A DNA stretch of 52,021 nt from QPIN01 sp964472945 (lineage in GTDB: Bacteria > Pseudomonadota > Gammaproteobacteria > Methylococcales > Methylomonadaceae), in NCBI GenBank assembly GCA_964472945.1, contig CAYYNM010000002.1, forward strand, positions 1-52,021. Reading direction: 5' to 3'. Numbering within the stretch: position 1 is the stretch's first letter; every line of letters starts with the position of its first letter. Position numbers and translations under genes: made by a program. The notes beneath the pieces are model-generated. The model did no database searches and was not told where the DNA came from. It saw nothing but the letters and a program-made list of their open reading frames with translations. This document shows positions 41,448 to 50,088 of the stretch, in pieces.

Positions 41448-42167
41448 ATGAAAGCAAAAATTATCCATTATCTCAGGAAAATCAGGAGAATCTTTAGAAT
41501 TATTATTGGTAAGGAATATTTTACATTAACGGACTGTAAGCTGGGCCATGAAAATTTTGGTTCAGAGTTTGGGGGGTGGGATATTTTTATAGATGATATT
41601 AACAAGGATTCTGTCGTGCTCAGTTTTGGGCTCGGAGAAGATATCACTTTTGATACTGAATTGATTGAAAGATTTAACCTTAAAGTTCATGGTTTTGATC
41701 CTACGCCAAAATCAATAGATTGGATTGAATCCCAAACTTTATCAAATAATTTTGTATTGCATAAAACGGGTTTAGCGGACTTTAATGGAACAATAGATTT
41801 TAATCCACCAGATGATCCTAATCATGTTTCGCATACGATTTTAGAACGCTCATCGACAAATTCATCTTCTATTAAAGCGCCCGTTAAAAACATCAACACA
41901 ATTGTTTCTGAGTTAGAATTAGATGAAATTGATATCATCAAAATGGACATTGAAGGTGCAGAATATTCAGTGATTACTGATTTTGTCTCTACAAATGTAC
42001 GACCCAAACAATTGTTGATTGAATTTCATCACCGATTTCCAGGTGTTGGTGTAAGTAAAACAGCAAATGCGATTAATGAGATAAGAGCAATGGGATACCG
42101 TTTATTTTGTATTTCACCTCGTGGTGAAGAATATTCATTTATTTATGATCCTTCTAATAATTATTGA
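41448..42167 (+). CDS. FkbM-family methyltransferase
   Basis: A 239-residue methyltransferase of the FkbM type. Visible motifs are VVLSFGLGEDITFDTELIERFNLKVHGFDPTPKS near 56-90 and the FkbM signature EIDIIKMDIEGAEYSVI near 160-176, with LLIEFHHRF after it. FkbM proteins O-methylate sugars and polyketides. It lies between a GT4 and another methyltransferase, so it may modify the sugar added by the neighbouring transferase. Confidence 0.83.
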   Translation: MKAKIIHYLRKIRRIFRIIIGKEYFTLTDCKLGHENFGSEFGGWDIFIDDINKDSVVLSFGLGEDITFDTELIERFNLKVHGFDPTPKSIDWIESQTLSNNFVLHKTGLADFNGTIDFNPPDDPNHVSHTILERSSTNSSSIKAPVKNINTIVSELELDEIDIIKMDIEGAEYSVITDFVSTNVRPKQLLIEFHHRFPGVGVSKTANAINEIRAMGYRLFCISPRGEEYSFIYDPSNNY

Positions 42168-42232
42168 AAATAATTTCATGCAAAAATACCGATTGAAACA
42201 CTCTAATAGGGATAGGGGTTAAAAGATATAAT

Positions 42233-42973
42233 ATGACAGTCATAAATGTAGATAGCGACCTCAAGAAAACTTACGATGAATATTATCAAAGTGGAACTGA
42301 AAGTGAATGGAGGAGGCTAGGAGCAGTTGATAAGGCAATTAATATAATTTCAGCCTGTAGTGATATACCTCATGCTACGGTTTTAGAAATTGGCGCGGGT
42401 GAAGGCGCTCTTCTCCAAGAACTTTCAAATCATAATTTCGGGAATGAACTAAGTGCGCTAGAAATATCAGAGTCTGGAGCAGAGTCGATTTCTCAAAGAA
42501 ACTTAAAAAATATAAAAGAAGTGAAGTTGTATGATGGTTATGTTGTCCCCTTTGAAGATAATGAATTTGATGTTGTTATTTTAAGCCATGTTGTCGAACA
42601 CTTGGAACATCCTCGTATTTTAATCCGTGAGGCTGCGCGCGTGTCAAAACATCTGTTTATCGAAGTCCCACTAGAAGATGTTTTGTCTGCACCAAAGGAT
42701 TTCAAAATGACCCGTACTGGACATATTAACTTTTATTCATATAAAAACATTAGAAAGTTGGCGCAATCAGTTGATCTTGATTGCTTGAATCAAAAATTAA
42801 GCAACCCATCTTTTGCAGTTCATAAGTACCTATATAAAAATAAAATTAAAGCAGTTGTTAAATATTCAATTAGAAAACTAATGTTGATCCTTTTCCCGAA
42901 AATGGCCTCATATATTTTTGTTTATCACTGCCATCTATTATTAAAATCAAAATTGGTTGATCAAAATCCTTAA
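42233..42973 (+). CDS. Class I SAM-dependent methyltransferase
   Basis: A 246-residue methyltransferase: motif I TVLEIGAGEGALLQELSNH near 44-62, acidic segment LSALEISESG, motif IV FDVVILSHVVEHLEHPRILIREAARVSKHLFIEVPLE near 108-144. The C-terminal part is basic and hydrophobic (VVKYSIRKLMLILFPKMASYIFVYHCHLLLKSK), which may place it at the membrane. Methyltransf_11 or 23 type. Substrate unknown; probably the last decoration gene before the WecB/WecC block. Confidence 0.8.
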   Translation: MTVINVDSDLKKTYDEYYQSGTESEWRRLGAVDKAINIISACSDIPHATVLEIGAGEGALLQELSNHNFGNELSALEISESGAESISQRNLKNIKEVKLYDGYVVPFEDNEFDVVILSHVVEHLEHPRILIREAARVSKHLFIEVPLEDVLSAPKDFKMTRTGHINFYSYKNIRKLAQSVDLDCLNQKLSNPSFAVHKYLYKNKIKAVVKYSIRKLMLILFPKMASYIFVYHCHLLLKSKLVDQNP

Positions 42974-43038
42974 CGCCAAACGAAATAAATGATATTTTAA
43001 TTCGTTGGTTCTCATGATGTATCTTGGGTGGAAATAAG

Positions 43039-44169
43039 TTGAAGAAAATTCTTGCGGTGTTTGGAACTCGTCCTGAGGCAATCAAGATGGCTCCAGTTAT
43101 AAAATCACTATCAAAAAAAATGAAGGTTCGAGTTTGTGTGACGGCTCAACATAGAGAAATGTTAGATCAGGTCTTAAATGTATTTGAAATTAAGCCAGAT
43201 TATGATCTCGATATAATGAAACCAGGGCAAGATCTATTTGATGTTACTACAAACGTTTTGCAAGGTATAAAAGAAGTACTATCGACAGAAACGCCTGATA
43301 TCGTACTTGTACATGGTGATACCACAACGGCAATGGCCACTAGCTTAGCTGCATTTTATAAACAAATCCCCATTGGACATGTTGAAGCAGGATTGCGTAC
43401 ATATAACCCAGCTTCTCCTTTTCCGGAAGAGATTAATCGTCAGATTGTAGGACGTTTAACAAAATTACATTTTGTACCAACAGAAAAGGCACGTCAAAAT
43501 CTATTAAATGAAGGTATTGAAGACTCAGACATTACAGTCACAGGTAACACCGTGGTAGATGCCTTGCTAAGCATACTCGAAAAAGCAAGAACGAACAGTT
43601 TTCCAAATAAATTAGTAAAGCAGTTACCCTTTTTAGATAATATTGATACAAGCAAAACGCGCATCATATTGGTAACAGGCCATCGACGTGAAAATTTTGG
43701 AAGTGGTTTTGAAAATATTTGTAAAGCATTAAGTGAAATTGCAGTCATGCATCCAAATATCCACATCATATATCCTGTACATTTAAATCCTAATGTACTT
43801 GAGCCAGTAGAACGCCTCCTATCTCCTATAGGTAATATTCACTTGATTAAACCAATGGATTATTTGTCCTTTGTAAAATTAATGGACACTTCATATTTAA
43901 TTCTTACAGATAGTGGAGGAATACAGGAAGAAGCTCCTAGTTTAGGTAAACCTGTTTTAGTCATGCGAGAAACAACTGAACGTCCAGAAGCTGTGAATGC
44001 TGGTACTGTAAAGTTAATAGGTACAAATTGTTCGAGGATTGTTGATATGACAAATGAACTTCTGACGAATGATAATGCTTATAAAAAAATGGCAAAAGCG
44101 ATTAATCCATATGGTGACGGAACAGCTAGCGAACAAATATGTAAAGTTTTAGAAGGAGCATTATTGTGA
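43039..44169 (+). CDS. wecB: UDP-GlcNAc 2-epimerase, non-hydrolysing
   Basis: Interconverts UDP-GlcNAc and UDP-ManNAc. Strong match over the whole length: ILAVFGTRPEAIKMAPVI at the N-terminus, DIVLVHGDTTTAMATSLAAFY, IGHVEAGLRTYNPASPFPEEINRQI, VTGHRRENFG and LTDSGGIQEEAPSLGKPVLVMRETTERPEA. With a TTG start at 43039, after a GGGTGG site, the protein has 376 residues, the same as the E. coli enzyme; a TTG fifteen bases earlier lacks such a site. It is the non-hydrolysing type and so cannot replace LegG/NeuC. The overlap with wecC shows the two work together. Confidence 0.93.
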   Translation: MKKILAVFGTRPEAIKMAPVIKSLSKKMKVRVCVTAQHREMLDQVLNVFEIKPDYDLDIMKPGQDLFDVTTNVLQGIKEVLSTETPDIVLVHGDTTTAMATSLAAFYKQIPIGHVEAGLRTYNPASPFPEEINRQIVGRLTKLHFVPTEKARQNLLNEGIEDSDITVTGNTVVDALLSILEKARTNSFPNKLVKQLPFLDNIDTSKTRIILVTGHRRENFGSGFENICKALSEIAVMHPNIHIIYPVHLNPNVLEPVERLLSPIGNIHLIKPMDYLSFVKLMDTSYLILTDSGGIQEEAPSLGKPVLVMRETTERPEAVNAGTVKLIGTNCSRIVDMTNELLTNDNAYKKMAKAINPYGDGTASEQICKVLEGALL

Positions 44170-45416
44170 TTGTTTCAATATTTGGGTTGGGGTACATAGG
44201 CCTCCCAACTGCTGCAGTTTTAGCCTCAAAGGGCATTGATATTGTTGGTGTCGATGTTCAACAAGAAGTTGTTGATATTATTAATCAAGGTAAAATTCAT
44301 ATCGTTGAACCTGGATTAGAATCACTTGTGCATAGTTCAGTACGCGCAGGAAAATTTCGTGCGACAGTTAATGCAGAAAAAGCTGATGCATTTTTAGTTG
44401 CAGTTCCTACGCCATTCATTGATGATCATAAGCCAGATCTAACTTATGTTCATTCATCAATTAGAGCCATCGCCAAAGTTTTAGAGAAGGGTAATTTGAT
44501 CGTGTTGGAATCAACGTCTCCAGTTGGTACTACAGAAAAAATGATGGATTGGTTACGCGATGAAAGACCTGACTTGTCTTTTCCTGTTTTTGGCTCAGAT
44601 GAGGAAGCTGATGTTGCGATTGCTTATTGTCCTGAACGTGTCTTACCTGGATGTGTGGTTCGAGAGTTAATAGATAATGATCGCATCATAGGAGGTGTCA
44701 CTCCAAAGTGTGCTGAACTTGCTCAGAAATTGTATAAAATATTTGTTGAAGCAGAGTGTTTTATTACTGACTGTCGTACTGCTGAACTGAGTAAGTTAGT
44801 AGAGAACTCATTTCGTGACGTAAATATTGCCTTTGCTAATGAGCTTTCACTGATATGCGATAAATTAGGTATTAACGTATGGGAAATGATTAAGCTTGCT
44901 AATCATCATCCTCGAGTTAACATATTACAGCCTGGGCCTGGTGTCGGGGGACATTGTATTGCTGTTGATCCGTGGTTTATTGTGGATTCTGCACCTAATG
45001 AAGCAAAGTTAATTCGCACCGCTAGAGTTGTGAATGATAGTAAGCCAGGTTTTGTGTTAAATAAGATTAAGGCCTCAGCTAACATGGTTGGGCGTGAAAT
45101 TTCAGAAGTGACTATTGCGTGTTTAGGTTTAACATTCAAGCCTGATATTGATGATTTACGCGAAAGTCCTGCATTAGGCATTGCCCGTAAGGTCGCTACA
45201 ATGAATTTCAACCAAACATTGATTGTAGAACCAAATATTACAAAGTTACCTGATGGTTTCAATAGTGAACTTGTAAAATTAACGTCGTTAGAAAAAGCAA
45301 TAAAATCTGCTGATGTGATCGTTCTTTTGGTGGACCATTCTGAATTTAAATTGATGGATTTGGGATTACTCTCTGGTAAGCAGGTCATTGATACAAGAGG
45401 AAGTTGGTCTCATTAG
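44166..45416 (+). CDS. wecC: UDP-N-acetyl-D-mannosamine dehydrogenase
   Basis: Oxidises UDP-ManNAc to UDP-ManNAcA in two NAD-dependent steps. The 416-residue protein has the Rossmann motif IFGLGYIGLPTAAVLASKG at the start, the ESTSPVGTTEKM and CPERVLPG segments of the UDP-glucose/ManNAc dehydrogenase family, and the catalytic Cys264 in GPGVGGHCIAVDPWF. The GTG start overlaps the wecB stop as GTGA. The pair makes ManNAcA, a probable acidic sugar of this polymer and a substrate for the nearby GT4. A 107-base gap without gene follows. Confidence 0.92.
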   Translation: MIVSIFGLGYIGLPTAAVLASKGIDIVGVDVQQEVVDIINQGKIHIVEPGLESLVHSSVRAGKFRATVNAEKADAFLVAVPTPFIDDHKPDLTYVHSSIRAIAKVLEKGNLIVLESTSPVGTTEKMMDWLRDERPDLSFPVFGSDEEADVAIAYCPERVLPGCVVRELIDNDRIIGGVTPKCAELAQKLYKIFVEAECFITDCRTAELSKLVENSFRDVNIAFANELSLICDKLGINVWEMIKLANHHPRVNILQPGPGVGGHCIAVDPWFIVDSAPNEAKLIRTARVVNDSKPGFVLNKIKASANMVGREISEVTIACLGLTFKPDIDDLRESPALGIARKVATMNFNQTLIVEPNITKLPDGFNSELVKLTSLEKAIKSADVIVLLVDHSEFKLMDLGLLSGKQVIDTRGSWSH

Positions 45417-45523
45417 AAGTAATACTGTATGAACTTTCTATATTTCGATTTTATTTTCTAAGACATAATCAAAGAGTTGAATTTGATAGTTGTTAATAGT
45501 TATATAAGCCTTACAATTTTCCC

Positions 45524-46771
45524 ATGAAACATATAAATAATATGAAAAATACGCATTTGATTTTTGTCCATAGTCTTTTTTATCCAGATTATTCTGCAGG
45601 TAGTCAAATGTTATCGGATTTAGCTTTTTATTTAGCAAAAAAAGGTATGAGTGTATCGGTTATTACAAGTAGGCAAATGTACGATGGAAGCGGCGATTTA
45701 TTACCTAGCTATGAAGAAATTAATAATGTAAAAGTTTTTCGTACTTGGTCTACAACTTTCGGAAGAAAAACATATACTGGAAGAATATTTGACTATTTAT
45801 CACTTGAAATATCATTAATTTTTAAGCTATTTAGAATCACAAAAAAACATAATATTGTTGTATTAATGACTGATCCGCCTTTATTAAATATTATTGCAAG
45901 ACCAATAATAGGCTTTAAAGGTGGAAAAGTCGTTAATTGGCTACAAGATTTATTTCCTGAGGTTGCTGTTGGAGCTGGATTACTTAAGAAATCATCTTTA
46001 ATAAATAAAATGATAACTAAACTGCGAAATATTTCGTTAAATAGATCTGAGAACAATATTGTTATTGGTCATCTCATGCAGGATTATTTACTCAAAGCAG
46101 GAATTGATCATAAAAAAGTTCTTCGAATTTCAAATTGGGCAGATGGAAGCGCTATAAAACCATTAGGCCGAGATGAAAATTCTATTCGATTAGAATGGGG
46201 ATTAAAGGATAAATTCGTTGTTGGTTATTCCGGAAATTTAGGTAAAGCTCATGATGTGAGTACTTTTTTAAGCGCGATAGAACAATTGCAAAACGAAGGC
46301 CACATTTGTTTTCTTTTTATCGGTAGTGGCGTAGGCATGAGGCAATTAGAAAAACATGTCATTGAAAATAAATTAAAAAATGTTTTATTTAAACCTTATC
46401 AGCCACGAGAAATTTTACACTTAACTTTAAGTGTCGCAGATATACATTGGGTAACATTAGAACCCCAAATGGAAGGGTTTATTGTTCCAAGCAAAATTTA
46501 TGGAATTCTTTCTGCAGGTAGGCCCATCATATTTCTAGGAGATAAAGAGGGTGAACTTTCAATAGAAGTTAATAAATTAAAGTGCGGGGTAGGTGTAGAA
46601 ATTGGTGATACTGAATCACTCGTTGATCTTATAAAAACTTATTCAACAGACATTGAGTCGATTCAAAAAATGGGTAATCGCGGAAGAGAAGCTTTTGAAG
46701 AGTTATATGATCTTCCCGTTTCAGCCAGTAAATTCCATACATTATTTAATGATATGAACTCGGTTAAATGA
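45524..46771 (+). CDS. Glycosyltransferase family 4, WbuB-like
   Basis: A 415-residue GT4 enzyme. N-domain: LIFVHSLFYPDYSAGSQMLSDLAFYLAKKGMSVSVITSRQ; C-domain: VGYSGNLGKAHDVSTFLSAIEQL near 230 and EPQMEGFIVPSKIYGILSAGRPIIFLGD near 320, the donor-site pattern seen in WbuB, an amino-sugar transferase that adds the second sugar in several O-antigens. It follows wecB-wecC and comes before the initiating transferase, so ManNAcA or an N-acetyl-deoxyhexosamine is a reasonable donor. An ATG at 45542 is an equal alternative start. Confidence 0.8.
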   Translation: MKHINNMKNTHLIFVHSLFYPDYSAGSQMLSDLAFYLAKKGMSVSVITSRQMYDGSGDLLPSYEEINNVKVFRTWSTTFGRKTYTGRIFDYLSLEISLIFKLFRITKKHNIVVLMTDPPLLNIIARPIIGFKGGKVVNWLQDLFPEVAVGAGLLKKSSLINKMITKLRNISLNRSENNIVIGHLMQDYLLKAGIDHKKVLRISNWADGSAIKPLGRDENSIRLEWGLKDKFVVGYSGNLGKAHDVSTFLSAIEQLQNEGHICFLFIGSGVGMRQLEKHVIENKLKNVLFKPYQPREILHLTLSVADIHWVTLEPQMEGFIVPSKIYGILSAGRPIIFLGDKEGELSIEVNKLKCGVGVEIGDTESLVDLIKTYSTDIESIQKMGNRGREAFEELYDLPVSASKFHTLFNDMNSVK

Positions 46772-46822
46772 CTTGAATAAGACTCAATGAGTATCGTTAA
46801 TTGAAAATAGGGTGTTATTGAA

Positions 46823-47863
46823 GTGAGTTTCATTGAATTGTTTTTTGGTTCTGTATTAAACAGTATCCTATTTTTTGTCTATGTATTTATCGTCAATAGT
46901 GCGGGTGTCTTTCTATATAGAAAAATTGCAATTAGTTCGGGGATTCTTGCGAATCCAAACTATAGAACTCTTCATGAGTTTCCAGTTCCAAGAGGTGGTG
47001 GAATAGTTTTTTCTCTTATCTTTGTCATCGGTGTTTTTGTATTTTGGTACATTGATTTTCTATCCGAAGAGTTACTCATCATCTTAGGTTTTGGCGGAGC
47101 AGTGGCCGCATTATTTGGCTTTATTGATGACGTTTATAATATTAGGGCGAGTCGTAAACTATTAATACAAATTTTTTTGAGTATTTGGATATTATATTGG
47201 TTAGAGGGCGGTGATCTAGTACATGATACTGGGTTGTTAGGCATTATCACTATTCCACTCTTAATGCTTTTTATCGTTTGGATGATTAACGCTTACAATT
47301 TTATGGATGGAATAGATGGAATGGCAGTATCAGGTGCTTTTTATATAACGGGCACCCTTACACTAATCATGCTAATAACAAATGGTTCCTCAGAATTAGC
47401 CGTGCTCTTTGTCTTGTTAATGGCGAGCGTAGGCGCTTTTATGCTATTTAATTGGCCACCGGCAAGTATTTTTATGGGCGATTCTGGGAGTGTTTTCCTT
47501 GGTTATATTTTTGCTTCATTTATTCTTATATCAGTCGTACGAAATGAATTAAGTCTTTGGACTTGGCTTGTTATTTTTGGATATTTTTTCGCTGATACGA
47601 CAGTTACACAAATAGCGAGATTAATCCTCGTTAAAAAATGGTATGGCGCACACCGTAGTCATGCATACCAAAACCTTGCTAGGATAACGGGCAGTCATCT
47701 AAAAATAACAGGCGGAGTCGCTATTTATCATATTGCATGGTTATTACCTCTATCACTTTGGACTGTACTACAACCCGATAACGCGTTAGTTGCTGCGTTT
47801 CTTGCTGTTATTCCAGGGTTAGTCATAGCGTATAAATATGGTCCTGTTTTGTCATCATCCTAG
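46823..47863 (+). CDS. Undecaprenyl-phosphate sugar-1-phosphate transferase (WbpL/WecA-like)
   Basis: Polyprenyl-phosphate N-acetylhexosaminyl-1-phosphate transferase that starts the repeat unit at the inner membrane. The 346-residue protein has about ten membrane segments and the family motifs: NYRTLHEFPVPRGGG near 49, GFIDDVYNIRASRKLLIQ near 95, NAYNFMDGIDGMA near 155, FMGDSGSVFLGY near 215 and the HRSHAYQ motif near 275. The length and ending are closer to WbpL than to WecA. GTG start. No WbpJ/WcaJ-type initiator is present, so this is the likely first enzyme of the glycan; the sugar (GlcNAc, FucNAc or QuiNAc) is not decided. Confidence 0.88.
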   Translation: MSFIELFFGSVLNSILFFVYVFIVNSAGVFLYRKIAISSGILANPNYRTLHEFPVPRGGGIVFSLIFVIGVFVFWYIDFLSEELLIILGFGGAVAALFGFIDDVYNIRASRKLLIQIFLSIWILYWLEGGDLVHDTGLLGIITIPLLMLFIVWMINAYNFMDGIDGMAVSGAFYITGTLTLIMLITNGSSELAVLFVLLMASVGAFMLFNWPPASIFMGDSGSVFLGYIFASFILISVVRNELSLWTWLVIFGYFFADTTVTQIARLILVKKWYGAHRSHAYQNLARITGSHLKITGGVAIYHIAWLLPLSLWTVLQPDNALVAAFLAVIPGLVIAYKYGPVLSSS

Positions 47864-47871
47864 GAGGGTAA

Positions 47872-48588
47872 ATGAATAATAAAGCAATTACCGATGCCAA
47901 GGAGGCCGCTCGAAAAGAGCGTGAAATTTTTTCGAATAAAGCATACGAGTTAATAGCACGCGGGGTGGTGATTAGAGACCCTGAACGGCTTGATATTCGT
48001 GGAAATCTCACTTGTGGTGAAAATGTAGAAATTGATATTAATGTGATCATTGAAGGTGATGTTCTCTTAAGTGATGACGTCACTATTGGCGCCAATTGCA
48101 TTCTTAAAAACTGCAAAATTGGAAAAGGAACTTGCGTCAATCCTTATTCACTCGTCGAAGAGGCTACTGTAGGCGAACAAACTTTCATCGGTCCATATGG
48201 CCGACTTCGCCCGGGTTCCATAGTTGGCGATAACGTACAGATTGGAAATTTTGTCGAAATTAAAAACAGTAAAATTGATTCTCAATGTAGAATCAATCAT
48301 TTGTCGTTTGTCGGAGATTCGGAACTCTCGCCAAGTGTTACAATAGGAGCGGGTTCTATCACGTGTAATCATGATACGGTAAATGTAAATCGTACAGTTA
48401 TAGAAGAAGGGGCCTATGTTGGTTCTGGATGTAATTTGGTCGCTCCCATTACAATAGGAGAAAAATCGGTTGTTGGTTCCGGCTCAACAGTTACTGAAAA
48501 TGTTCCCGCAAATAAACTTGTTCTTGCAAGGTCACGACAAGTGACAATTGATAACTGGAGTGGTCCTAAAAGTCGTAATGATGGTTAG
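47872..48588 (+). CDS. Free-standing GlmU-C-like left-handed beta-helix acyltransferase
   Basis: A 238-residue protein whose residues 34-238 follow the C-terminal acetyltransferase domain of GlmU closely (RDPERLDIRGNLTCGENVEIDINVIIEGDV, IGPYGRLRPGS, INHLSFVGDSEL, IGAGSITCNHD), but the N-terminal uridylyltransferase domain is missing and replaced by about 30 charged helical residues. Compared with E. coli GlmU as I recall its numbering, Arg333, Glu349, Lys351 and His363 are kept (R113, E129, K131, H143), while Tyr366, Asn377 and Lys392 become F146, T157 and V172. So catalysis is likely kept and the acceptor changed. A perfect AGGAGG site overlaps the previous stop. Confidence 0.8.
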   Translation: MNNKAITDAKEAARKEREIFSNKAYELIARGVVIRDPERLDIRGNLTCGENVEIDINVIIEGDVLLSDDVTIGANCILKNCKIGKGTCVNPYSLVEEATVGEQTFIGPYGRLRPGSIVGDNVQIGNFVEIKNSKIDSQCRINHLSFVGDSELSPSVTIGAGSITCNHDTVNVNRTVIEEGAYVGSGCNLVAPITIGEKSVVGSGSTVTENVPANKLVLARSRQVTIDNWSGPKSRNDG

Positions 48589-49549
48589 TGTTAGAAAGAT
48601 TGCAGTTTGGGGCATGGGCAAGCATGCAATTAGCCGTATTTTGCCAGCGATAAGCGAAGTGAACGGTTTGCAATTAGTTGGCGTTTGTTCTCGTACGGAG
48701 AGTGTGGTCAAAGAATGTGTAGAAAACTTGAATTGTCAGGGCTGGACCGATCCATCTGACATGCTACAAGAACAAGATCTTGATATTATATACCTAGCAA
48801 CACCGATTGGTTTGCATGCAGATCAAGGTAAGAGAGTACTCCAAGCAGGTAAGCACCTGTGGTGTGAAAAGCCATTTACTTGTGAGCTTGCTCAAAGTGA
48901 AGAGCTTATAAGGCTTTCTCGGACAAAGGAATTAACAGTTGCAGAAGGTTTTATGTATCTGCATCATACACAATTTAAAGAAATACGTAATAGAATACAT
49001 GCTGGCCAACTAGGGGATATTAAGGAAGTTAGTTTGAGATTTGGTTTCCCTCTGCTCGAACGACCAGGCTTCCGTTATGAATCCAGTCTATGTGGAGGAG
49101 CATTATGGGATGTTGGAAGTTACTTCATTTCAGCTGCGCTCAATTTGTTTAGGAATGAGACGGTTACTGTAAAATATGTCGATTTACGTAAGTCAGATAA
49201 TTATAATGTTGATTTCGATGGCACGGTAATATTAGATTTTTCTGGTGGCGCACGCGTGATATCAACATGGCACATTGGTACTAGCTATAAAAATGAAATC
49301 GATGTCTGGGGAGAGGAAGGATCGCTCTATTCAGATAAAATATTTTCAAAGGTGGATGGTTATACTCCCGAGTTGAAAAGCCGCGATAAATATGGCGTGG
49401 AAACGAGCGAAACACTGGACTCAATGAATCAATTTGTAGAAATGTTTAATCAATTTTTGTCCTTATTAGAGTCAAAGGATGATGCAGAACATGAACGTAA
49501 AGACATAATTCACCGAGCAAGAGTGATGGATGAAATAGCACATTATTGA
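48578..49549 (+). CDS. Gfo/Idh/MocA family oxidoreductase
   Basis: Sugar dehydrogenase or reductase of 323 residues. VRKIAVWGMGKHAISRILPAI is the Rossmann motif, IIYLATPIGLHADQGKRVLQAGKHLWCEKPFTCELAQ contains the EKP catalytic lysine, and CGGALWDVGSYFISAALNLF is the GxxxDxGxY motif of the second domain. The ATG at 48578 (or 48581) is preferred to an earlier GTG/ATG in the overlap; the ribosome site is weak and the gene overlaps the acyltransferase by 11 bases. It belongs to the end module with cupin, C-methyltransferase and deacetylase, and may reduce a keto-sugar made there. Confidence 0.78.
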   Translation: MMVSVRKIAVWGMGKHAISRILPAISEVNGLQLVGVCSRTESVVKECVENLNCQGWTDPSDMLQEQDLDIIYLATPIGLHADQGKRVLQAGKHLWCEKPFTCELAQSEELIRLSRTKELTVAEGFMYLHHTQFKEIRNRIHAGQLGDIKEVSLRFGFPLLERPGFRYESSLCGGALWDVGSYFISAALNLFRNETVTVKYVDLRKSDNYNVDFDGTVILDFSGGARVISTWHIGTSYKNEIDVWGEEGSLYSDKIFSKVDGYTPELKSRDKYGVETSETLDSMNQFVEMFNQFLSLLESKDDAEHERKDIIHRARVMDEIAHY

Positions 49550-49647
49550 TTCAACACAAAAAAGTTAAAAGTTTTAATATTGTCAAATACAAAAGAGAGA
49601 ATATTTACAGTTAAAAAATGAATATATTTTAATAGGAGATAGTTTTA

Positions 49648-50088
49648 ATGAATAAATGGCAAGATGTGAAATTAGATGATGAGACAATGTGGCCAAAAGA
49701 AGGCTTAGTCGAATTAGAAGCCCCGCATACTGATGATAGAGGCTATATTCAAAGTCTTGTTAACTTCCCAATGAAAAACCTCTCGTTGATTTCATCAAAG
49801 AAAGGCGCTGTTCGCTCTAATCATTATCATTTAACCGATTGGCACTATATGTATGTTTTGTCGGGTTCTTTTGATTACTTTTATAAACCAACAGATAGTG
49901 ATGAAGAATTGCAGTGTGTTCGGGTTAAGGCCGGTGAAATGATCTTTACTCCTCCTATGGAAGATCATGCGACAGTATTTTTGGAAGATTGTGATTTGTT
50001 GGCGATGAGTCGTAATCCACGAGATCAAAAAGCGTATGAAGAAGATGTTCGAAGAGTAATCTTAGTTGAACCAGAAGATATTAAATAA
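49648..50088 (+). CDS. Cupin-fold sugar isomerase-like protein
   Basis: A 146-residue single-domain cupin. The motif SNHYHLTDWHYMYVLSGSFDYFY at about 57-79 and the second strand EMIFTPPMEDHATVFLEDCDLLAMS at about 95-120 are the two cupin motifs. Proteins of this type (FdtA, WxcM, RmlC relatives) isomerise or epimerise keto-deoxy sugars bound to dTDP or another nucleotide. It has a strong AGGAGAT site and overlaps the C-methyltransferase gene by one base (TAATG). Joint action on a keto-sugar is likely. Confidence 0.76.
   Translation: MNKWQDVKLDDETMWPKEGLVELEAPHTDDRGYIQSLVNFPMKNLSLISSKKGAVRSNHYHLTDWHYMYVLSGSFDYFYKPTDSDEELQCVRVKAGEMIFTPPMEDHATVFLEDCDLLAMSRNPRDQKAYEEDVRRVILVEPEDIK

Noticed and set aside
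43039..44169. wecB as the missing hydrolysing epimerase of the legionaminate pathway
   Set aside because: Length, motifs and the overlapping wecC show the classical non-hydrolysing UDP-GlcNAc 2-epimerase. The GTRPEAIKMAPV and RETTERPEA motifs are of WecB, not NeuC.
44906..45388. 160-residue open frame on the - strand inside wecC
   Set aside because: It lies wholly within wecC, a strong match over its full length. A codon-usage shadow.
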